Source: Microvirga soli
GTDB lineage: Bacteria > Pseudomonadota > Alphaproteobacteria > Rhizobiales > Beijerinckiaceae
Assembly: GCF_016734765.1 (NCBI RefSeq)
Contig: NZ_JAERQE010000011.1
Coordinates: 1-64,000 of the forward strand
DNA: 64,000 bases
Direction: 5' to 3'
The notes beneath the pieces were generated by a model. It ran no database searches. It had not been told where the DNA came from and saw nothing but the letters and a program-made list of their open reading frames with translations. The position numbers were made by a program, and so were the translations under genes. Position 1 is the first letter of the stretch; every line of letters starts with the position of its first letter. Shown here one piece after another: positions 18,390-28,040 of this stretch.

Positions 18390-19927
18390 ATGTCAAAGCG
18401 AGACTATATCCGTGATCACCTGCGCTTGACCTCCGAGCACGTAAGGCGCGCTCAGACCATGATCTCGGCAGGGAAGGTCGGAGACTCCGTCATTGAATGG
18501 AGAGATGAGCGATGCATGGGTCTCGTCCTGCGGATCACCCCCAAGGCTGGCATTTGGTACCTTCGCCGCCGCGACCGGACCATCCGTTTGGGCTCTATTG
18601 ACACGCTGAGTGTTGATGACGCTCGCTTCCAAGCCGACGAGGCGCGACTTGCCCTCAAGCGGGGCAAAGATCCTAGGGCGAAGGCTCGGCTGTACGAAAG
18701 CGTGTTAGCCCAATCAGGAGACGAGGGTCTTGCCTGGGAGCTTTCGTTTGCCGCTGAAACCACTCCCTGTGATGACAGCACAAGGCTCGCCACCGGTCCG
18801 TGGCGCTGGCGGGAAATGCGGGATGCATTTTTGGCCATGAAAAAGAAAAAGCTGAAGGCCAATTACTTCTCCCTCTATGCCCGATACCTCGAACATGAGG
18901 CCTTCAAAACCATCGAGGGCAAACTTGTGTCCACACTCACCCGCGGGGATCTGGAGGGTGTGCGAAATCAAATCCTAGCAGTCAACGCTCCCTCTGCAGC
19001 CTATCGGGCGGTCCATCAAGGCCGGGAGATGCTAGACTGGGCGTACAAACACCACAGTGGCATCTCAGGCTTGGAGAAATTCCAGCATCCTTGGTGGCAA
19101 ATGTGGTCCGTCGAGTACGAGACAGGTACCCGAGACCACGTGCCTACACTTGAGGAGCTGGCTCGTACTCTTGTCATTGCTGAGCACCATCGGACCTTGT
19201 CCGAGAAAGAGCACGAGACTTCCCCGGGTACTCTCGCCGCACTTTGGGGTACGATCCTGACAGCCCAACGGACGGGTGCGCTCGTCGTCCTGTCTCGTGA
19301 TCGCCTGTTCAATCACAAAGACTACCCGGGGTGGAAGATCGCTAATTGGACAGGGGAGGAGATGAAGGGTGGACGCTCCGGGGGAAGACCTCACTCGCTC
19401 CCCCTCCCCCGGCAGTATTGGCGAAGTTTTCTGCCTTTTGGGACGAGCATGGCGAGGAAACGCCGCATGTTTTTCCCAGTGGTAAGGGTCATGGTCATGT
19501 GACCCAGTCAGCATTGAACCGCCTACTCTATCGTCTGGAGGGGAAAGTATTTCGACAGAGGGTTCGCCGAAAGCCAGATCGGCCAGGTAAACCGGGCCCA
19601 AAGCCGAAGAAGCCCCTAAACCATCGTGAAAATTTGCTGGCGCGGTATGGCATTCGCCCTTGGACGCTGCACGATGTGCGGCGAACGTTAGCTACCTTCC
19701 TGGATGACAACCGTCTTGGGGGCGCCGGTTCAGCCATCCTTGCTCACAAAACTTCGAAGGGAGAGGATGAGAAGGAGAAAAAGGCAGATGTCACCCACAT
19801 ACATTATAGCAAGTCACAACGAATTCCACTCAAGGTAGAGGGTATGCAATTGTGGGTCGAGGCGGTTCTAGACGCCTATGAGAAAGAAAAGGCTAACCTC
19901 GAAGCTAAATGGCGTGATGCAGCCTGA
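18390..19927 (+). pseudogene. Tyrosine recombinase/integrase, frameshifted
   Basis: Two adjoining frames give one phage-type integrase of about 510 residues. The first (18390 to about 19410) carries the N-terminal DUF4102-like and core-binding parts and the first catalytic Arg (LTAQRTG). The second (about 19410 to 19927) carries TLHDVRRT (His and second Arg) and the C-terminal Tyr region IHYSKSQR. The join falls in a C-rich run (CCCCTCCCCC at 19400-19410), and the shift equals the loss of one base. It is therefore either inactive, a sequencing error in a homopolymer, or less likely a -1 frameshift product. It lies beside the tRNA-Gly half and is the presumed integrase of the island. Confidence 0.8.
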
Positions 19928-20383
19928 ACTTGATTGTGCCAGGGGCTCTAGGAGGTCATTCCATCCTAATTAGGAAGTAAAACCACTGACACTCCTCATG
20001 GGCATAGGTCCCTGGTAAGCTCGTGTGCCATCCGGAACTGCCTTGTACTCCAAGGAACCGCCATGTCGTTAAGTTCTGGGCCGAGTGGAGCTTCCCCTCA
20101 GCCCCACCAAGCCTTCGCATGTCTAAAATTCTCTTTTTAATTCAAAACTTGTTCGGACACCCCAATCCATCGAGTACTCAGCCTGAAGAGCGCTTGCACC
20201 ACCGGCCAAGGGTATTTGCAGGATCAGCAGCCGCATCCTTTACGCCAAGCGACCCCTGCGCCGGGGATCGAAACAGCGCGTGGCTATCGGATCTGACGGC
20301 CAGAAGGACGAACGCGTGGCCGCGCCTGAACAAGGTCCAGCCCCGCCACGCAGGTCTCGGGCCCGAGCCCAGAGGATGGTCAA
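19928..20383. other. Intergenic region without visible gene
   Basis: About 450 bp between the convergent 3' ends of the integrase and the HWE kinase. No frame resembles a protein; a short AT-rich patch lies near 20125-20155. No copy of the tRNA-Gly half-site was seen here. Confidence 0.5.
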
Positions 20384-22435
20384 TCAGCCAATGGGTGCAT
20401 CAACCGTGCATCGAATCCCTTCGGGACGGAACTCCAGCGTCGCCCGCCCACCCAGCTCCATGGCAAAGCTGCGCTCGATCAGACGGCTTCCGAACCCGCG
20501 GCGGACTGGGGGATGAACGGCTGGCCCGCCAGTCTCCTCCCACAGCAGCAAGAGGCGCCGACTGGCCGCCGCACCCGCAACCTCCCATGTGATGCGCACC
20601 ACACCCGTGGCATTCGACAACGAGCCATATTTGATCGCGTTTGTCGCCAGCTCCTGCAAGGCAAGTGCGACAGCCAGTGCTAATCGAGGAGAAAGGCGGG
20701 TATCCTGTCCCGCAATATGGAAGCGGTCGTTCTCATGCCGTCGGTATGGCTCTATCGCCTGCTCAATCACCTCGCGCAGGTTGGCCCCCTCCCAACTCTC
20801 CCGCGTTAGCACATCATGAACCCGCGACAGGGCAAACAGCCGTCCCTCAAGGTCTTCGCGCACATGCTCCACTGATGAGGCGTTGCGCAGGGTCTGGCCT
20901 GCAATAGATTGCACGGTGGCCAGCGTGTTCTTCACCCGGTGGTTCAGCTCGTTGATCAGGAGCACTTGATGCTCCTCCCAGCGCTTGCGGTCCGTAATGT
21001 CCTGATGAATGCCGACCACCCACTGCGGGGTGCCGGTCTTGTCACGATGCACGACCGCCTGCGAGCTGACCCAGCGCTCCCTGCCGTCGCTGGCCAGAAC
21101 CCGGAACTCCGCCCGATAGAGCGCCCTGCCCTCCAGCGCCTCCTGGAACGCTGAGGTGACCCGCGCCCTGTCGTCGGGATGGATCACTGCTTGCCACGTC
21201 TCACGGTCTAGGAGTTCGTCGGCCGGAACCCCGAAGATCTCCGCCGACCGGGGGGACAGCAGGCGGTGGTTGGAGCCGATGTCCAGCTCCCAGGTGCCGA
21301 GCCTGCCGGCCTCCAAGGCCAGCAGCAGCCGCTCCTCGCTCTCCCGCAGCTCCTCTTCCGCCCGGCGCCGCTCCTCCAGATCGCGCTGAGCCTCCTGGCT
21401 CTTCTGATCAGCGGCCAGTCGCGCCTTGATCTGGGCCCAGAGCACGCCGGAGACCAGGAGCGTGGCGATCAGCCCGCCCGCGAAGAAGAGCGGGATGAGG
21501 GACCGGGTCGAGTTCTGTTCCAGTTGCGGGCTGCTGAGATACACCACGGTCCACCGGCGACCCGCGATGTCGAGCGTACGGGTGTCGGTGTAGCGGGCAG
21601 CCCGTTCGCTTCCTCCATCAGGCTGCTGGGGGCCAGACCGGTGCAGAAGGTTTGAGGGAGTCGGCGGGCCATCATAGACCCGCAGTTCCAGACCGGGATT
21701 GCGCCCGCCCTGGAAAATAGCTGTGAAAAGATCATCGGCGCGGAAGGGACTGTAGACGAACCCGGCGAGCGCATCCTGCCGCTCCTGAGTTGTCTTAGGC
21801 GTGGCGCCACCGCGATACACCGGCACATAAATCAGGAACCCGGCCTGCCTAGCTTGGTCGATCTCCTGAACCAGCTCAACTCTTCCGCTGACTGTCGGCT
21901 GCCCCGTATCCCGGGCCTGCTCCATGGCTGCCCTGCGGATCGGCTCCGAGAACATGTCGTAGCCGATGGCCGCCCCATTGCGACGATCCAGCGGCTCTAG
22001 GTAGATGATGCTATGGAACTCCGGGCGGGGATGCTCCGGCCAGATCCTGAACGCCGGCATGCCCTGCTCGCGTTGCGCCATGACAAAGGCTTCCCGTTCC
22101 TCGGGCCTCACGCGAGCGGTGTACCCAAGGCCTTGGATGCCCGGGTAATCCTTGTTCAGGCGCAGCCCGGCCGCGAAAGCCTGGAACACCCCCCTGTCAA
22201 CATTGAGATAGGTGGCATTGAACAGGCCGGCACCGGCCCGCAGCAGGGTGATGTAGGTGTCGAGGCGGTCCCGGATCGCGTCCTGGGCCTGATCCACCCG
22301 ACGCTCGAAGCTGAGGCGGTCGCGGGCGTCAACGATGGTCCACAGGCTCGCCGCCACGAGCACCGATGCTGTCAGCCCACCCAGCAGGGTCGCGAGAGGG
22401 ATAAGCAAACGCCAGCGGCGTGGCTGTTGGAGCAT
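20384..22435 (-). CDS. CHASE-PAS-HWE sensor histidine kinase
   Basis: A membrane sensor of about 683 residues. Layout: first helix (about 12-35), periplasmic CHASE domain (about 60-290), second helix (about 310-335), short coiled linker rich in Glu/Arg, PAS domain (about 370-490) and a HisKA_2/HWE kinase. The phospho-acceptor His is in LNHRVKNTLATVQS, the N box in ALQELATNAIKYG, and the family-defining W-x-E in LLLLWEETGGP. HWE kinases dominate alphaproteobacterial light and general stress signalling. The ATG at 22435 is chosen; a GTG at 22483 would add 16 residues. No complete response regulator is adjacent, only the fragment at 22609-22794. Confidence 0.9.
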   Translation of the reverse strand: MLQQPRRWRLLIPLATLLGGLTASVLVAASLWTIVDARDRLSFERRVDQAQDAIRDRLDTYITLLRAGAGLFNATYLNVDRGVFQAFAAGLRLNKDYPGIQGLGYTARVRPEEREAFVMAQREQGMPAFRIWPEHPRPEFHSIIYLEPLDRRNGAAIGYDMFSEPIRRAAMEQARDTGQPTVSGRVELVQEIDQARQAGFLIYVPVYRGGATPKTTQERQDALAGFVYSPFRADDLFTAIFQGGRNPGLELRVYDGPPTPSNLLHRSGPQQPDGGSERAARYTDTRTLDIAGRRWTVVYLSSPQLEQNSTRSLIPLFFAGGLIATLLVSGVLWAQIKARLAADQKSQEAQRDLEERRRAEEELRESEERLLLALEAGRLGTWELDIGSNHRLLSPRSAEIFGVPADELLDRETWQAVIHPDDRARVTSAFQEALEGRALYRAEFRVLASDGRERWVSSQAVVHRDKTGTPQWVVGIHQDITDRKRWEEHQVLLINELNHRVKNTLATVQSIAGQTLRNASSVEHVREDLEGRLFALSRVHDVLTRESWEGANLREVIEQAIEPYRRHENDRFHIAGQDTRLSPRLALAVALALQELATNAIKYGSLSNATGVVRITWEVAGAAASRRLLLLWEETGGPAVHPPVRRGFGSRLIERSFAMELGGRATLEFRPEGIRCTVDAPIG

Positions 22436-22608
22436 CGATAATCCACAGGGCCGCGAGCGGCGCGTGAGCAGGAAAAACTCCACTCCGGCATGGGCGAGAA
22501 GAGTTAGGGGAACTCCCGACGATATAGCCGGCCTTGTCCGCCGTGCAAACGCTCTCCTGCCGCGACCTTCCGCTCCTGCTAGAGGTTTTGCTAGATCTGA
22601 TCCTCGGC

Positions 22609-22794
22609 CTACCGGGAGCGAAAAGGGATCACCGTCCTTCCCGCGGCGATCTTCATGCTCGCGGCGATGGCGCCCGCGAGGTCTTCCTGCTGGAAGGGCT
22701 TGGCGAGCCTGACGATGGCCGGATCTGGATCGGGCGCCAGCTTGGCATAGCCGGAGGCAAGTATCACCGGCATCGCCGGCCAGTGTCGGTCAGC
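22609..22794 (-). pseudogene. C-terminal fragment of a response regulator receiver domain
   Basis: The last 61 codons of this frame read as the second half of a CheY-like receiver domain: MPVILASGY (beta4 with the switch Thr/Ser), then RLAKPFQQEDLAGAI (conserved Lys-Pro and last helix). The first half, with the acidic pocket and phospho-acceptor Asp, is missing; upstream sequence runs into the DJ-1 gene on the other strand. It lies just upstream of the orphan HWE kinase on the same strand and was probably its partner before truncation. Confidence 0.6.
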
Positions 22795-22891
22795 TGCAGT
22801 CGCGTGCGCCCGAGGGACTTTTCTCCGGCTGGCCAGAACCTCCCCCACGGCTTCGAGTTGACGACTTAGCGCGCTCACCCGGAGAAAAACC

Positions 22892-23626
22892 ATGCCCGCT
22901 CCCAAAGTGCTCGTCGTCGCCACTTCGCATGACCAGATGGGATCCACAGGCCACCGCACCGGCGTCTGGCTGGAGGAGCTGGCCACGCCCTACTACGTCC
23001 TGCTCGACGGCGGCGCGGAGGTCACGCTCGTGTCGATCAAGGGCGGCGCCATCCCCTGGGACCCGCGCAGCCTGCCGGCGGAGGCGGGCGAAGGCCCGGG
23101 TGAGAAGCCGGAGGAGCAGCAGGAGGTCCCGGCCTCGGTTCACCGCTTCATGGCCGACGAGAAGACCATGCAGACGGCCCGCAACTCCCCTGCCCTCGGC
23201 AGCGTGGATCCGGGCTCGTTCGACGCGGTTTTCCTGCCCGGCGGGCACGGGCCGATGTGCGACGCGGCCAATGACGAGACGCTGGCCCGCATTGTTGGAT
23301 CGATGTTCGATCAGGGCAAGGTTGTCGCCGCCGTCTGTCATGGCCCGGCCGGGCTGGTGAAGGCCACGCGCCAGGCTGGGCGACCCATCGTCGATGGTCG
23401 CCGGATCAGCGCCTTCACCAACACCGAGGAGGAAGCGGTCGGCCTGACGAAGGTGGTGCCCTTCCTGCTGGAGGACCGGCTCAAGGAGTTGGGAGGCCGC
23501 TTCGAGCGTGGACCGGACTGGCAGCCCTTCGCGATCCAGGACGGTAACCTGATCACGGGGCAAAACCCGCAATCCTCCGAGCTCGTCGCCCGGCACGTGC
23601 TGGCGGCCCTCGGCAGGACCGCCTGA
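22892..23626 (+). CDS. DJ-1/PfpI family protein (Hsp31-like)
   Basis: A 244-residue type 1 glutamine amidotransferase-like protein. The nucleophile elbow AVCHGPAGL contains Cys149 with the neighbouring His150, and a Glu in WLEEL (28-29) completes the usual site. GGHGPMCD (117-124) is the family loop. The Hsp31/DJ-1 group acts as glyoxalase III, deglycase or stress chaperone in the cytoplasm. It is followed without gap by the SDR at 23627 (TGA-ATG), so they form an operon. Position within a proteostasis block supports a stress role. Confidence 0.9.
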   Translation: MPAPKVLVVATSHDQMGSTGHRTGVWLEELATPYYVLLDGGAEVTLVSIKGGAIPWDPRSLPAEAGEGPGEKPEEQQEVPASVHRFMADEKTMQTARNSPALGSVDPGSFDAVFLPGGHGPMCDAANDETLARIVGSMFDQGKVVAAVCHGPAGLVKATRQAGRPIVDGRRISAFTNTEEEAVGLTKVVPFLLEDRLKELGGRFERGPDWQPFAIQDGNLITGQNPQSSELVARHVLAALGRTA

Positions 23627-24271
23627 ATGGCGACCCTGATGCTCGTCGGAGCGACAGGCCTGGTTGGCGGAGCCGTCCTGCGGCAGGCGCAGGATAATGC
23701 ACACGTCACCCGGATCGTCGCGCCGACCCGGCGCGAGCTGCCATCCCATCCTAAGCTCGAAAACCCTTTGGTCGACTTCGAGCACTTACCGGCTGACGCA
23801 CCGTGGTGGGCCGTGGACTGCGTGGTCTGCACCCTTGGCACCACGATCCGAAAGGCAGGCTCGCAGGAGGCCTTCCGCCGGGTCGACCACGACTACCCGC
23901 TGACTGTGGCGCGGCTCGCCCGGCAGCACGGCGCCGGTGCGTTTGCGCTCAACTCCGCGACGGGCGCCGATCCCCGGTCGCGCTTCTTCTACAACCGGGT
24001 CAAAGGCGAAGTAGAGGAGGCAGTTCAGGCTGTGGGATTTCCATCCTTCACCGTCGTGCGCCCTGCCCTGATCGGCGGTGACCGGAAGGAGTTCCGGCCC
24101 GCGGAGTTCGTGGCCATGCGGCTCCTGCGGCTGGCCGAGCCGCTTCTGCCCCGCCGCTACCGGGTCGTGCCGCACGAGCGCATCGCCAGGGTTCTGCTGG
24201 AGGCGGCGGTCACGGCTCCGAGCGGTGAGCACATCATCACGTCCGACGCCATCGTCAGAGGCACGACGTAG
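23627..24271 (+). CDS. NAD(P)-binding atypical SDR
   Basis: A 214-residue Rossmann-fold protein: nucleotide-binding GATGLVGG (8-15), Thr/Leu-rich CTLGTT near 69, catalytic-like Ser in LNSATGAD and Tyr-x3-Lys in YNRVKGE. It resembles the TIP30/YwnB-like atypical SDRs, whose substrates are mostly unknown. The ATG follows directly on the stop of the DJ-1 gene. It converges with the EcsC gene. Confidence 0.82.
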   Translation: MATLMLVGATGLVGGAVLRQAQDNAHVTRIVAPTRRELPSHPKLENPLVDFEHLPADAPWWAVDCVVCTLGTTIRKAGSQEAFRRVDHDYPLTVARLARQHGAGAFALNSATGADPRSRFFYNRVKGEVEEAVQAVGFPSFTVVRPALIGGDRKEFRPAEFVAMRLLRLAEPLLPRRYRVVPHERIARVLLEAAVTAPSGEHIITSDAIVRGTT

Positions 24272-24324
24272 GCAAGGCTTCCCTGTTCGCCGAGGCCTTG
24301 GCCACCTTCCGAAAGGCTTTTGGC

Positions 24325-25173
24325 TCACAGACCTTCTTGGGCTCGGACCTGCTCGTAGGCAAGGCGAACCGTTCCCCTGCCGTAGACCCGTTCGAGCCGG
24401 CGCACTGTGAAGTGCCCGCGCGCCAGCGTTTGGAAGTGATCGATGAAGGCGGTGTTGACCGCAGCACCGCCAAGCGCACCCAGCACCGGCACGGCCTGCG
24501 CGGCCACCTTTTGCGACACCACCACCCCGAAGCGGGAGCCGATCTGGCTCAGCAGGCGAACGATGGCCGAGGCGCCCTCGTCGATCATACCGCGTTCCGC
24601 GACCTGGCGAACTGCGCCTGACACGGACCTTGCCAAGGCTGCCCGCACGGCAAAGTAGCCGCTCTCATGAAGGTGTTCGGAGCCGGAGCGTCCGCCGAGG
24701 GCGAAGACCTCGATGCAGGCCAAGGCTGTTTCCGGGTCGGACAGGTCCTCGCCTTCGCTCTGGGCAATGCGGGCAATCGCCCGCAGCATGATCGTCGTGG
24801 AGATCGGCAGCTCGACCAGGACGGCAGACAACCCGAGGGCACCACCCATCGCGCCGGACAGGGCCGCTAGAGCCCGGTGGACGCGCGTCTCCGGCCCAGC
24901 GGCATCCTTCGGGATGGTCTTCAGCGCATAGCGCAGCGCTCGGGTGAGTGCTGCCTGGGTCGCCCGGGAGATTGCCGCAGAGGCAGCCTGCGGCAGCGCC
25001 TGCCCGAGCAGTGCGATGGGCCGGCCTGCCAGGCGCGAGAAGCGGCCGACATAGCTCGATCCCTCCAGCGCCTGCACGGCTTTCCTGAGCGCCTCGCGGT
25101 CGTCGTCCGACAGAGTGGGAGCAGGAGGCGTGCCTCCTCTCTCCCGTGGCATGATTTCAGGCATGGCCTCCAT
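24325..25173 (-). CDS. EcsC family protein
   Basis: A 282-residue EcsC-like protein: N-terminal region LRKAVQALEGSSYVGRFS, a long amphipathic/hydrophobic core (LSGAMGGALGLSAVLVELP at about 104-122), and the family-type C-terminal part with GALGGAAVNTAFIDHFQ. EcsC-type proteins are found in stress and ABC-transporter contexts, but their biochemical role is unclear. It starts 28 bp after the ftsH stop on the same strand and is likely in the ftsH transcript. Confidence 0.82.
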   Translation of the reverse strand: MEAMPEIMPRERGGTPPAPTLSDDDREALRKAVQALEGSSYVGRFSRLAGRPIALLGQALPQAASAAISRATQAALTRALRYALKTIPKDAAGPETRVHRALAALSGAMGGALGLSAVLVELPISTTIMLRAIARIAQSEGEDLSDPETALACIEVFALGGRSGSEHLHESGYFAVRAALARSVSGAVRQVAERGMIDEGASAIVRLLSQIGSRFGVVVSQKVAAQAVPVLGALGGAAVNTAFIDHFQTLARGHFTVRRLERVYGRGTVRLAYEQVRAQEGL

Positions 25174-25200
25174 GCCTCCCGCTGCCCCTCACTGCTTCGG

Positions 25201-27105
25201 TCACGTGTGATCGGATCCCGAAGTGGCGCGTCCGCCGCGCACGCGATGGTCCCGGTCGATCTCGACGACGGCACCCGAGTGTTCGGTCGTCACAGCGCCG
25301 GCAAGCTGCTGAAGCTCGGCCTCATCGAGAGTTTCCTTCTCCAGCAGGCGCCGGGCTGTCCGCTCCAGGACATCCCGCCTCTCCCGCAGGAGCGCAACGG
25401 TCTGCTCGAACACCCGGTCCACAATAGCCCGCACCTCGCCGTCAATCGCGGACGCCGTCTCGTCCGAGTACGAGCGCTCCTGAGCGCCGTTGGCGAGCGG
25501 GTTCGGGCTCAGGAACGAACGGCTGTCCTTTTCCAGCGCCACGTTCCCGAGCTTTTCCGACATGCCGTAGCGGGTCACCATCGAGCGGGCGATGTCGGTC
25601 ACGCGGACCAGATCATCCGATGCGCCAGTGGAGAGATGATTGAAGACGATCAGCTCGGCGGCGCGCCCGCCGAGCAGCACCGCCATCTTGTTCTCCAGCT
25701 CCTCGCGGGTCATCAGGAAGCGGTCTTCGGTCGGCCGCTGGATCGTGTAGCCCAATGCCCCGACACCCCGCGGGATGATCGAGACCTTGTGCACCGGATC
25801 GACGCCGGGGAGTGCCAGGGCGACGAGCGCATGGCCCATCTCATGGTACGCCACCACCTCGCGCTCCTTCGGGTTCAGGAGCCGGTTGCGCTTTTCCAGC
25901 CCAGCGACGATGCGCTCGATGGCGTTGTTGAAGTCGCTCATGGTGACCGCGTCTGCTCCGCGCCGGGTGGCCAGCAGGGCCGCCTCGTTGACGAGATTGG
26001 CGAGATCCGCACCCGTGAACCCCGGGGTAAGGGCCGCGACCTTCTCTGCGTCTACATCAGGAGCCAGCTTCGCCTTGCGCATGTGCACCTGCAGGATCTG
26101 GACGCGGCCCTTCTTGTCGGGCCGGTCCACCAGCACCTGGCGGTCGAAGCGCCCGGCGCGCAGCAGGGCCGGATCCAGGATCTCGGGCCGGTTGGTGGCG
26201 GCAAGCAGCACCAGTCCCGTGCGAGAGTCGAAGCCATCGAGTTCGACGAGAAGTTGGTTGAGCGTCTGCTCCTTCTCGTCGTGGCCTCCGGCCAGGCCGC
26301 CCATGCCGCGGGCGCGACCAAGGGCATCAAGCTCGTCGATGAAGATGATGGCCGGCGCCTTCTCGCGCGCCTGCTGGAAGAGGTCGCGGACGCGGGCGGC
26401 GCCGACGCCGACGAACATCTCGACGAACTCGGAGCCGGAGATGGAGAAGAACGGTACCTTGGCCTCGCCGGCCACGGCCTTGGCGAGCAGGGTCTTGCCG
26501 GTGCCGGGGGGGCCGACGAGCAGCACGCCTTTGGGCATGCGCCCGCCGAGGCGGCCGTACTGCTCCGGGTTTCTGAGGAACTCGACGACCTCCCGCAACT
26601 CGTCCTTGGCTTCATCGACACCGGCGACGTCCTCGAAGCGCACTCCTGTATCCGCCTCGACATAAATCTTGGCCTTGCTCTTACCGATCTGCATCAGGCC
26701 GCCGCCCAGTCCGCCCTTCCCGACCATCCGGCGCATGAGGAAGGCCCAAACGCCGAAGAAGAGCAACACCGGCAGGATCCAGGACAGGATATCCCGGAGG
26801 AACGTGCTTTCGATCTGACCCGTGTAAGTGACCCCATACGGCTGGAGTTCCTGAGCGAAGGCCGGATCAACCCGCGTGGTCGCAAAGCGGGTCTGGCCGC
26901 TGGGGAGGGGCTCCTTCAGCCTTCCCTGGATGAAGTTCTCCGAGATCCCGATCTCGGCAACCTTGCCGCCCCGGAGCAGCTCTTGGAACTGGCTATAGGG
27001 AATAGGCGCAATCTGCTGGGCCGTGCTGAAGACGTACTGGATCAGCAGGATGCCCAGGATGGCCGCGACCCAATACCAGGTGTTGAAGCGCTTGGCATTG
27101 TCCAT
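25201..27105 (-). CDS. ftsH: ATP-dependent zinc metalloprotease FtsH
   Basis: A 634-residue membrane AAA+ protease degrading damaged membrane and cytosolic proteins. Two membrane helices (about 10-27 and 106-125) flank a periplasmic domain. Walker A GPPGTGKT (198-205), Walker [10 protein letters not shown] (253-261), the second region of homology with the RAGRFDR arginines (316-322) and the zinc site HEMGH (421-425) are all present. It is divergent from two hsp20 genes and followed by ecsC; the housekeeping ftsH would normally follow tilS, so this is probably an extra, stress-associated copy. A 48-codon frame with a strong ribosome site lies just upstream. Confidence 0.95.
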   Translation of the reverse strand: MDNAKRFNTWYWVAAILGILLIQYVFSTAQQIAPIPYSQFQELLRGGKVAEIGISENFIQGRLKEPLPSGQTRFATTRVDPAFAQELQPYGVTYTGQIESTFLRDILSWILPVLLFFGVWAFLMRRMVGKGGLGGGLMQIGKSKAKIYVEADTGVRFEDVAGVDEAKDELREVVEFLRNPEQYGRLGGRMPKGVLLVGPPGTGKTLLAKAVAGEAKVPFFSISGSEFVEMFVGVGAARVRDLFQQAREKAPAIIFIDELDALGRARGMGGLAGGHDEKEQTLNQLLVELDGFDSRTGLVLLAATNRPEILDPALLRAGRFDRQVLVDRPDKKGRVQILQVHMRKAKLAPDVDAEKVAALTPGFTGADLANLVNEAALLATRRGADAVTMSDFNNAIERIVAGLEKRNRLLNPKEREVVAYHEMGHALVALALPGVDPVHKVSIIPRGVGALGYTIQRPTEDRFLMTREELENKMAVLLGGRAAELIVFNHLSTGASDDLVRVTDIARSMVTRYGMSEKLGNVALEKDSRSFLSPNPLANGAQERSYSDETASAIDGEVRAIVDRVFEQTVALLRERRDVLERTARRLLEKETLDEAELQQLAGAVTTEHSGAVVEIDRDHRVRGGRATSGSDHT

Positions 27106-27144
27106 CGAGGTCCCCTGCAGCGGCTCGACTTCCGGGACGAGCCC

Positions 27145-27291
27145 TCAGACCGGAACAACGTGGGGCGGCAGTCCTGGTTCGATCAGAGCCGCGCCGGTGA
27201 GGCCCCGCGTCTCGGTCCCTGCCGCCTGCATCACCCCAAGGCTCAAGATGGCCATCAGCGTTGCATCATCGGCAGGGCCGACGGGGCCCAT
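27145..27291 (-). CDS. Small protein upstream of ftsH
   Basis: A 48-residue frame whose ATG is preceded by GAGGAGAC, a strong ribosome binding site. The product (MGPVGPADDATLMAILSLG...) has a short hydrophobic stretch (10-22) and no recognised domain. It ends 40 bp before ftsH on the same strand, so it would be the first gene of the ftsH transcript or a leader peptide. The larger frame up to 27441 lacks such a start. Confidence 0.45.
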   Translation of the reverse strand: MGPVGPADDATLMAILSLGVMQAAGTETRGLTGAALIEPGLPPHVVPV

Positions 27292-27399
27292 GTCTCCTCG
27301 TGTGTCGGTCGTTCTATCATGGTGGCGCTTGGTTGCGCTGTCTTGAAAGCCCTCTGCCAAGCAGGTCCTTAACAGTGGGATCAAGAGCACTCGGCAGGT

Positions 27400-27427
27400 C
27401 TTGACGACGCAAAATCCCGTTCCTAAC
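27400..27427 (+). promoter_or_regulatory. Candidate RpoH-type promoter of hsp20
   Basis: CTTGAC (27400-27405), 16 nt, then CCTAAC (27422-27427). The -35 matches the CTTGA core of alphaproteobacterial heat-shock sigma promoters; the -10 match is partial. A start near 27434 would place the three leader hairpins exactly at the beginning of the transcript. Confidence 0.35.
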
Positions 27428-27436
27428 TTGATGGGC

Positions 27437-27520
27437 GCCAAGGCTTAGACGAGCTTGGCACACGGGCGCCGGCGGTGTCCGGCGCTCTCGGATCCATGTT
27501 GCTCTCAAGAGGATGTGGCT
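27437..27520 (+). ncRNA. Candidate ROSE-type RNA thermometer in hsp20 leader
   Basis: Three successive hairpins fill the 5' leader: 27437-27459 (GCCAAG/CTTGGC stem with a bulge), 27464-27487 (GCGCCGG/CCGGCGC perfect 7-bp core) and 27500-27513. In the last, TTGCTC pairs with GAGGA of the ribosome site, with a G opposite a G at the second position. That TYGCT-versus-AGGA pairing with a G-G mismatch next to the start codon is the hallmark of ROSE elements, which repress rhizobial small heat-shock genes at low temperature. Structure was drawn by eye. Confidence 0.55.
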
Positions 27521-28015
27521 ATGAGAACCTTCGACATTTCTCCCCTGTACCGCTCTACAGTCGGCTTCGACCGCCTGTTCGACATGCTCGACCAGACTGC
27601 TCGGGTTGAGCCGATGACCAACTGGCCGCCCTACAACATCGAAAAGGCCGGCGACGACCAGTACCGGATCACCATGGCGGTGGCGGGCTTCTCCCCTGAC
27701 GAGATCGAGCTCACCCAGCACGAGAGCACCTTGCTCGTGACCGGCAACAAGCATTCCGAGTCTGAGAGGACGCAGATCCTGCATCGCGGCATCGCGACCC
27801 GCGCCTTCAAGCAGACCTTCAGCCTTGCCGATCATGTGAAGGTAAAGGGTGCAAGCCTGGAGAACGGGCTGCTAATGATCGAGCTCGTGCGCGAGGTGCC
27901 TGAGGAGCTCAAGCCCCGCCGCATCGAGATCTCAACCGGCAGTCAGCCCAAGGCTCTGGCGCAGGACAACGCCAAGCAGATCGAACACGAGGCGAAGACC
28001 AGCAAAGCCGCGTAA
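27521..28015 (+). CDS. Small heat-shock protein Hsp20 (IbpA-like)
   Basis: A 164-residue alpha-crystallin-type holdase. The N-terminus (FDISPLYRSTVGFDRLFDML) is that of IbpA/class A rhizobial sHsps. The alpha-crystallin domain spans about 35-130 (YNIEKAGDDQYRITMAVAGF to ENGLLMIELVREVP), and a conserved IEI motif lies at 141-143. It keeps unfolding proteins soluble for refolding. The ATG at 27521 has AGAGGA 7 nt upstream, within the proposed thermometer. First of two tandem hsp20 genes, divergent from ftsH. Confidence 0.93.
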   Translation: MRTFDISPLYRSTVGFDRLFDMLDQTARVEPMTNWPPYNIEKAGDDQYRITMAVAGFSPDEIELTQHESTLLVTGNKHSESERTQILHRGIATRAFKQTFSLADHVKVKGASLENGLLMIELVREVPEELKPRRIEISTGSQPKALAQDNAKQIEHEAKTSKAA

Positions 28016-28040
28016 CGCCAAGGACGTGCGGAGGCACGGT

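Noticed and set aside
19396..19415. Programmed frameshift in the integrase
   Set aside because: A C-rich run with no slippery heptamer followed by a clear structure; a base loss is simpler.
24877..27372. 831-residue open frame on the plus strand
   Set aside because: Antisense shadow of ftsH and ecsC in high-GC DNA.
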